Part shown: one piece after another, positions 56,742 through 64,000 of the stretch | Layout of the letters: each line of letters starts with the position of its first letter | Position numbering within the stretch: position 1 is the stretch's first letter | Origin: Sipunculus nudus | Lineage: Eukaryota; Annelida; Sipuncula; Golfingiida; Sipunculidae | Length of the DNA stretch: 64,000 nt | Assembly: GCA_026874595.1 (NCBI GenBank) | Contig: CM049319.1 | Span: 5,172,601 to 5,236,600, forward strand | Reading direction: 5' to 3' | Translations under genes and position numbers: made by a program | Notes under the pieces: model-generated | What the model was told of the DNA's origin: nothing | Database searches by the model: none | What the model saw: only the letters and a program-made list of their open reading frames with translations

Positions 56742-59455
56742 GAGTAGAGTTTGTTTCACATTTACTGATTCAGTTTTGCATTATGGTTTCTTCTCAGCAA
56801 CAGACAACTTTAGAATTTGCAAGATATAGTTAGGAATAGTGAATTGATTTTTATGTCTCTTTGAAAGTAGAAAAGTTATAAATTGATTATTATTTAAAGT
56901 TTTACAAGGAAGATTAGAACATTACTTTATTTTAACTGACACATCTGAAAGAATTAATATATATATTTTTATTTGATGGAGGGGAGGGGGAGGGGGAAGG
57001 GTTTACCCAGCACAGTCATTTGACATAATTCATTAATTATTTCTTTAACATTTTTTGTTGACAAAACAGGCACCAGTGTTAAGTAGTGTTGGAAATCTGT
57101 CATAATTTCATAATTGATCATCAATAAAAATGGATTGTCCTCTGCCAACCGATATTTCAAAATCCTGAGTTGTTAAGAAGTATGAACTTAGATACCATAT
57201 GTAGACAGGTACATCATCTCAACTGATATGTAGGCCTACATGCAGGTAATAATGTCATAATTGTAAAGCCTATATGTCTATATATAAAGTAACTTAGGAA
57301 TTAAGATTTTTAATACATGCAAACTTTTCTCCAGTTTGCTTTCATAAGGTATATTAAAGCACACATTCCTCACCTCAAAGCCTAGGTTATGTGCAAAAAT
57401 TTGCAATTGATTTTGGCACTCACTGCACAATCAATCATCAGATCATATGCAGCAGCCTGACCAATCATCCATTATATTTGATCTTCATCCCATCACAAGT
57501 GTTAAGGCTTTCATCACGAGACAAACCATTTAAAACAAAAGTCAAAAGGTGGCACTATCATAGTATGTGTAATGTATTTAAGCACATGCATGCAGTGTTC
57601 AAGCACACTGAAAACATTCCTTACATGGAGTTGTGTAGTGTGGCGTGCAGACTATGCCGAGCTTACCCTGTGCCTACATGACAATACACCAGGGGATGCA
57701 AAGGGGTAAGTGAGATGGACCCCAAAAATTAAACCTGTTTATTTTTTCACTAACTGTCTGCATAGAGCACTGGACACAGAAAGTACACCTTTTTACACAA
57801 GTCCACGCAACACTACCTTACTTTACGCAGACCTGCATATAAGTACGCAACCCAATGCCTGTTCACAGGGGCTTGAATCCCAGTTGGTACAAATTTTGGC
57901 TTAAATAGTTTTCAGTCAACAATATAAACTATTCCCTATCCTTTTCTGATGTGCTAAACCAGTAAATAATGCTTGTCAATAACTTGTTTATATTAAAATA
58001 TACAAGGCCCACATCTTCATTTGCAAATGCATTGTATCCAATAATTAGTACTTTCATGGTTGGGCCGCACAGAATGAACTGCAACCTTTTGATTAGGCTC
58101 TTTCAATTGTGCTGGGTACCAGCTTATATATTTTTGTTTACAGTCAATCAAAAGATGAAAAAAAAGTTACTGTTTGTACCAACAGGGATTCCAGCGCCTG
58201 TGGCCTGTTATACACAATCCTACGCGTGGTAATGCCAAATGCATATGCCGTGTAGGTACGCGGTGCCCATGCACAGGATGCGCAACCATACGTCATGGCA
58301 GGAACATTTTGTTTCATGAGTACGCAGCCAGATTTGGGTGTACTCGGTATGGTATGGCACAATACACAACTCTACATAGGCATAATGTGAAATCCCCTTA
58401 TGTTTAATATAACCATGCTATTATGGTAGTAGCCTGGTTTGTATTTTGCCTCTACTGGACAGTAAGTACAGATAAGTGATGACTAATAAATAGAAACAGT
58501 CTTAACAAAGGGGTGTCTCCAGTGCTGCCACTCCATAATACACTTTTATTCAAGAAATATTTTCATTCTTTTTTACTGCTTTTTTCTCAGGTGTTCAAAA
58601 TATTTATAATTTTTTGTTGATTTTATCATCTTCAAGAAGGGTTGTTTTCACTTACACTTCAAAACAAGTGATACACAAGCAGTGTTTCATAACAGTAGCA
58701 TTTTATTAAGCAAAGATTTGCTGTCATCTCACCAATATTTGATGGGGATATGATGTACTGTTGGCTCTTTGCAATGACTCACCAAGCTTGTGATGAAGAA
58801 TCCCATGTAGTATAATTTACTTGATACTTTTGTTCTTTGACATTGATATATATTTTTGTCATACCTTTTTGGTGTTCAAAATATTTTGTACTTTTTTTTT
58901 ATAAATCAAAAGTGGCAGCATCATGATGCTGTAGCAGTAAACAATTACCTTAAAGTGTAATGAAGATTGGTATAGGGTAAGGTGTGCATAATTGTAGCCA
59001 TGTTTTCTTTCAGCTGTGTGGTTGATAAAGCTGTACCCATGTATACAGCGCTGTATTTTAATGTGCGTTAAAGCCTGTGACTCCATGTTGAATTATTTTC
59101 CCGTGCCAGGATGGTAATGGTATGGTTTATGTGGTGGTGAAAATTGGTGGATATGGTGGATACAGGAATGGTCTAAGGCTGAGACGACATTTGTGGAAGT
59201 GATTTGTTTCTCACAGGTGTAGCTTGCCAGTTTGTCTTGTTTGATACACCTCAGGTATGTCACATATGAGTGAACCCATGGTATCTTCATTAACCTCTAC
59301 AAGGTATATTACATTAACTTATACCTGTATAGGGTATTTTGAATTACATTGTACCTCTGCAATTTATATTACCATAACCTGTTGCTCTGGAATATTGAAT
59401 AAGTGAACCAATACCTGTGGAAGGTATTGTTAGCTCAACTACCCCATTGAGTTAT
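56742..59455 (+). other. SR protein gene intron, no feature recognised
   Basis: AT-rich intron sequence. I looked for Arg/Ser-rich coding exons after acceptor sites and found none. The short frames at 57.4-58.4 kb show no family match. Confidence 0.5.
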
Positions 59456-59456
59456 T

Positions 59457-60265
59457 AGCTCAGCTGACTATAAGTCATCTGAGCTATAGTTGTGGTCCTT
59501 TGTCCCCGTCCGTCCGTTAACAAGGCACGTTTTAAAACTGTTGGACCTACGAATCCTAAATTCTGCATACCATTAGATGTCCCCAAAATCTCCTACCATA
59601 CCGAAAATTGGGTCATTAAGGAAAAACCTTCGTTTTCCATAAAAAAGCCATTGTTACTCTTCAAGGTTGCCTAATATCAAAACCACTGATCTGTTTTTGA
59701 TCATATTTAGTATTCATAGTCTTCCATACATTTTCTGTGCACATACCAAAAATTAGGTCAGTATTGGGTATTATTTTGAAGTTATAGGCCCAAATATAAT
59801 GCAATTTTTTAAAAATCAGGAAATATATTTGCTCACTTAACATGAGAATTGCTGAAGCTGGAGAATTTTTTTCAGGAATATAACTTTATTTAATCAAGAT
59901 TCAATTGTTTACCCAAAATTAGATCTGAAATTTGCAAATTTTTCAAGTTATTAGCATAAATAAAAAATTAATACCTTAAATTTTGTCCAAATTTGGCAGT
60001 GGCACGTTTTTTCCCTGTAAGCACTGTTGATTTAATTTTCACAGCATATATACATAAGGATTTAATATTTTAAAATCTGAAATTTCAAAGAAATTGTTTG
60101 AAAAGAGTAGCTTTTATTCAGGTTTTCATACACCATGTCAAGTGTTGTTTACATCTGGCCCACCTAGTAGTACAGCCTTCAATTGCATTATGTAACCCAC
60201 CCCAGGCAGCTTGCCTTGGCCCAGCTTTGCCACTACTAGCAGGCTTCCCCTCTGCCCTGCACTCA
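59457..60265 (+). repeat. AGCTCAGCTGAC-family left end
   Basis: AGCTCAGCTGACTATAAGTC, a CTGAGCTATAG hairpin arm, then TCCGTCCGTTAACAAGGCAC. The internal part is decayed. A C run of 19 follows at 60266-60284. The family's right-end palindrome occurs only at about 62648, after a minisatellite element. Confidence 0.65.
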
Positions 60266-60284
60266 CCCCCCCCCCCCCCCCCCC
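60266..60284. repeat. poly-C tract
   Basis: Nineteen consecutive C on the plus strand. Confidence 0.95.
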
Positions 60285-61108
60285 AGCTGGTGCATAAACT
60301 AGATGAATGTTAAAATTTTCTGTATTTTATTTTATTCTTGGACATGCTACATTTTAGATCTTGTATTGTACCACCAGGGTTACAATGATTAAAGTGCACA
60401 TTTAATTGTGTCCACAAAGTGATGTATTACTATGAAAGTGTGGATGTTCATCAGATAAGTAATGCTTTACTTCAGAAGAGTAAAACTTAACCAGGTGTGA
60501 TATTGACTATAAATTCCAGTAATTAATTATAGCTGAGATTGTAAATAGCATAATGATATTGTTTGTCCCACATTCAACCAACAGTGTGTATACTTTATTT
60601 GAAAAGATGTTTTTATTCTATCAAATGTACTGAATTTTTTATTTTATTTCGGTGAATAAAATTAAGCATGTACTGAAAACTCCAATGTGCAAAACTTTTT
60701 CATAGGGATTCAAGGAATGATATTGAAGATGCCTTGTCGTGGCTTTATTTTCTTTTACATTCAGTTTAAACATTTGATTTAAAATAATAAAAAATATGTG
60801 TATGCATAATATGACCCAATATGAGCTACAATCTGGATATATAATGATTGCAACTTAGAATTCTAATATTTAACTTATATTTTAAGTTTTTATATTACAA
60901 ATTTATAACACTTGTAAATAAAAAAAAAAAGAATCAGATAAAAACTATTAATGAAAAAAGTGGATATGCTAAAAAAATAGGCTTATATATAAACTTAAAT
61001 GCATTATTCCCTTGAAAGTGAAATAAAGGTATTAGTCCATTCTGTCCACTTGCCTGTCCATCTGTAAATTTTTCATATGCATCACAGTATCTCAAAACTT
61101 TTACTGTT
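60285..61108. other. intron or intergenic sequence, nothing recognised
   Basis: AT-rich; no exon, RNA gene or repeat end supported. Confidence 0.4.
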
Positions 61109-62466
61109 TTTTATGCCCCCACAACAAAGTGGCCGGGGCATATAGTTTTACCCATGTCCGTCATTCCGTCCTTCCGTCCATCCAAAATCGCAATGCCTGC
61201 AGATATTGGCCTGATTTTTGGTGTGTAGGAAGATAATGACCAGTTACTGATCGAGTTCGTGTTTTGTCCCAGTTGACCTACTTTTGACTGTTTTAGGGCT
61301 CCTAAACTTAGAAAATTTCATGAAAAATAGAAATTTTCATGACAAATGTACACATGTACGGACTTTTTTTCGCAATGCCTGCAGATATTGGCCTGATTTT
61401 TTGTGTGTGGGCAGATATAGACCAGTTACAGATCGAGTTCGTGTTTCGTCCCAGTTGACCTACTTTTGAACATTTTACGCCTCCTTAACTTAGAAAATTT
61501 CATGAAAAATAGAAATATTCATGACAGATACACATGAACAGACTTTTTTTCGCAATGCCTGCAGATATTGGCCTGATTTTTAGTGTGGGCAGATATAGAC
61601 CAGTTACAGATCGAGTTCGCGTTTCGTCCCGGTTGACCTACTTTTGACCGTTTTACGGCTCCTGAACATAGAAAATTTCATGAAAAATATGAAATTTCAT
61701 GACAAATACACATGTACAGACTTTTTTTCGCAATGCCTGCAGATATTGGCCTGATTTTTGGTGTGTGGTCAGATATTGACCAGTTACAGATCCAGTTCGC
61801 GTTTCCTCCCAGTTGACCTACTTTTGATTGTTTTACGGCTCCTGAACATAGAAAATTTCATGTTAAATATAAATTTTCATGAAAAATACACTTGTACAGA
61901 CTTTTCTTCGCAGTGCCTGCAGATACGGGCCTGATTTTTGGTGTGTAGGCAGATAATGACCAGTTACAGATCGAGTTCTTGTTTTGTCCCAGGTGACCTA
62001 CTTTTGACCATTTGACTGCTCCTGAACATAGAAAGTTTCATGAAAAATAGAAATTTTCATAACAAATGCATATGTACTGACTTTTTTTCCTCAATGCCTG
62101 CAGATACCACCCTGATTTTTTATGTGTGGGCAGATAATGACAGTTACAGATTGAGTTCGCGTTTCGTCCTGCTTGACCTACTTTTGATTGTTTTACGGCT
62201 CCTAAACATAAAAAATTTCATGAAATACAGAAATTTTTATGGAAAATGCACATGTATGGACTTTTTTTCACAATGCTTGCATATACTGGCATGATTTTTG
62301 GTGTGTTGCTCGATAATGACCCGTTACAGATCGAGTTTGCATTTTGCCCTTGTTGACCTACTTTTGACCATACGACACCTCCTGAACTTAAAAAATTTTT
62401 CAAAATTTTACAAATGTTTCTAATTTGCCCCAGGCGGGGGCATTCGTCTCGTTCCGACACATCTAG
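61109..62466 (+). mobile_element. element with 7 x ~180-bp tandem units, Helitron-like end
   Basis: The unit anchor CGCAATGCCTGCAGATA (or close variants) occurs at about 61189, 61371, 61551, 61729, 61909, 62090 and 62269, a period of 178-182 bp. The left end has TATGCCCCCAC...GGCCGGGGCATA and the right end TTGCCCCAGGCGGGGGCATT, both hairpins. The right end closes CACATCTAG/T, compatible with a Helitron CTRR terminus. No coding capacity is seen. Confidence 0.8.
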
Positions 62467-62638
62467 TCTTCATGACAGTCTTGTCAGAGTATTAGTTTGC
62501 AATCATATTGAGAACTTTACTATAAACCAAGTAGGAGGGCCCTTTCCTCTTAGCTTCTCATATGCTTATATTAATGAAAAACATTACAATAGAACATTTT
62601 TCATATTTTACATTTGCAAAAATTTCAAACTTAAGCTG

Positions 62639-62665
62639 GTTGTCGTGACCCATGGGTCCTTTGTT
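62639..62665 (+). repeat. AGCTCAGCTGAC-family right-end palindrome
   Basis: GTCGTGACCCATGGGTCCTTTGT matches the right ends at 7350, 28150 and 29681. It may close the element that starts at 59457, with the minisatellite element inserted inside. Confidence 0.55.
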
Positions 62666-62995
62666 TATATTCTGGATTCTCAACATCATTGTTTGGCTAA
62701 AACTGAATAAATACCAGACATGGTGCGAATACTTGGCAAATGTATATGAATATGAATATGAATATGTACTCCATTATAAAATTTCTTGCATAAGAATGGG
62801 AATTCAGGTAAAAATGAAAGTATTTGAATACCAGTGCAAATACTTTCAAAATGTATTCATGAATGCATTCATGAATATATTCTATAATATTATTTTAATA
62901 ATCATTTCAGTTATATTTTATTAAAAAAATCATGATTCTCTTATTATTTTTAATAAAAATCATATTTGGCACAATATTTGTTATTAAATTTTTAG

Positions 62996-63215
62996 CTCAG
63001 CTGACTTTCAGTCATGCTGGGCTATAGCGATGGGTCTTTGTCCGGCGTCCTTCCGTCTGTCCGTCCGGCCGTCCGTTAGCAGGGCACAAATCGTAACCAT
63101 AGGGGCTAGGGCCATGAACCCTATGCAGTCTTAGAGGTTCTAAAAAGAATCTCCTTGCAAACCTGAAATTAGGTCACTGCGACCTATATTCTCGAAGTTA
63201 TGGGGTGTGTTTGCA
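62996..63215 (+). repeat. AGCTCAGCTGAC-family left end
   Basis: AGCTCAGCTGACTTTCAGTC, then TCCGTCTGTCCGTCCGGCCG and TCCGTTAGCAGGGCACAAAT. It continues with CCTTGCAAACCTGAAATTAGGTCACTGCGACC, as in the 27-kb copy. Confidence 0.75.
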
Positions 63216-63219
63216 CCCC

Positions 63220-63960
63220 CAAGAAATAATTCTATTAGCCAAAATTTTCAACCCAAACCTTCCATCTTTCACATACAGCTCACCTACCAACAGGGGAAGA
63301 ACCATAATTATTTTGAGGTCAAAGGTCAGGGTCACAGAACCAACTTCTTTGAAAAGCCTCAGGATGCATTTTAAGCCAAACCTTTCATCCCAATTCTTTG
63401 ATCTTTCACATATAGCTCACCTACTTAGTGGGAGAAGAATCCTATAGATGTTGAGGTCAAAGGTCAGGGTCACAGGATCCACCTTTTTGAAAAGGTTGTG
63501 GACACATTTCAAGCTAGACCTTTCATTCCAAACCTTTCAGCACTGATATCGCTTCTCTGCCTACAGGGGAAAAGACCTGTTGATTTTGAGGTCAAAGGTC
63601 AAGTTCACAGCACTCTCTTCTTGTGTGGAGTCATTTTCAGCAAACTTTTCAATCTATACTTTCCATCTGTCATATATGGCTTACCTACCAATAGGAGAAG
63701 AAGTCTATTGATGTTGAGTTCAAAAGGTCAAAGGTCAAGGTCACAATATTGTTCTAAATGCTTGTGAACATATTTCAAGTGAAACTGTTCAACCCAAACC
63801 TTCAGTCTTTCACATATGCCACATCTATGCATCACTGAATTTGATTCAAACTTCATATTTATGGGTCTTTTTGCATGAAGAAATAACTAATTGATTTTGA
63901 GGTCACCTGGTCAGGAGGTTAAAGGTTGCAGGTCTAAGTTATTCACTCATTGGTTGCCAA
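63220..63960 (+). repeat. ~136-bp minisatellite with DR1 motifs
   Basis: Four to five units with period about 135-138 bp share 'CACATATAGCTCACCTAC' and 'GAGGTCAAAGGTCAGGGTCAC'. The 13-mer AGGTCAAAGGTCA occurs perfectly at 63316, 63454, 63589 and 63725. That is the consensus DR1 site of nuclear receptors; whether it is used is unknown. Confidence 0.8.
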
Positions 63961-64000
63961 GTAATTACACCCAGCCAGATGTAAGTGGTTAGTAGTTACC

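Overview
The window looks like a stretch of animal chromosome from a marine invertebrate, most probably a bivalve or other mollusc. The reasons are spliced genes with long introns, AT-rich sequence, (TA)n tracts, Helitron-like repeats with internal tandem units, and BEL/Pao, Ty3-like and L1/Tx1-like retroelements. The host group is an inference; no species can be named.

Two host genes can be supported. The first lies on the minus strand between about 16.7 kb and the left edge. Eight coding exons (16654-16329, 11425-11284, 10170-9976, 8489-8328, 7565-7440, 3833-3703, 3304-3139, 1482-1324) join in phase into 469 codons of a concentrative nucleoside transporter (SLC28/CNT family). The C-terminus is outside the window. 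The motif that contacts the nucleobase in known CNTs (Gly-Gln-Thr-Glu) is replaced here by Ser-Val-Met-Asp, although the rest of the fold is well kept. The second gene lies on the plus strand between about 50.6 kb and the right edge. Two coding exons (52069-52358 and 56581-56739) encode an SR splicing factor with an N-terminal RS stretch, an RRM and a CCHC zinc knuckle, closest to SRSF7/9G8 in its RRM and knuckle.

The remaining sequence is mostly transposable elements. From left to right: a ~335-bp tandem array in a CNT intron (4.1-6.7 kb); a GGTGGCGCCACC-bearing repeat (12.4-14.05 kb); a truncated LINE 3' end (14.3-15.0 kb); four MITEs (8.97, 16.08, 18.16 and 18.60 kb); and a decayed Ty3-like element with integrase upstream of reverse transcriptase (21.6-25.85 kb). 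Next come two tandem tRNA-like pol III promoter units (26.05-26.55 kb), a decayed BEL/Pao provirus with both LTRs (30767-36671), and a three-level nest in which an L1/Tx1-like LINE sits inside a solo LTR, which sits inside an older LINE (41.9-49.8 kb). The older LINE ends at a 67-bp-arm hairpin. The right end carries a Helitron with a clear 3' terminus (54986-56379), a 7 x 180-bp minisatellite element (61.1-62.47 kb) and a 136-bp minisatellite carrying perfect DR1 nuclear-receptor sites (63.2-63.96 kb).

The two host genes show no sign of working together. What links the window is repeated use of the same non-autonomous repeat families in introns and intergenic DNA. A 12-bp perfect palindrome, GGTGGCGCCACC, recurs at least 11 times across otherwise different families.
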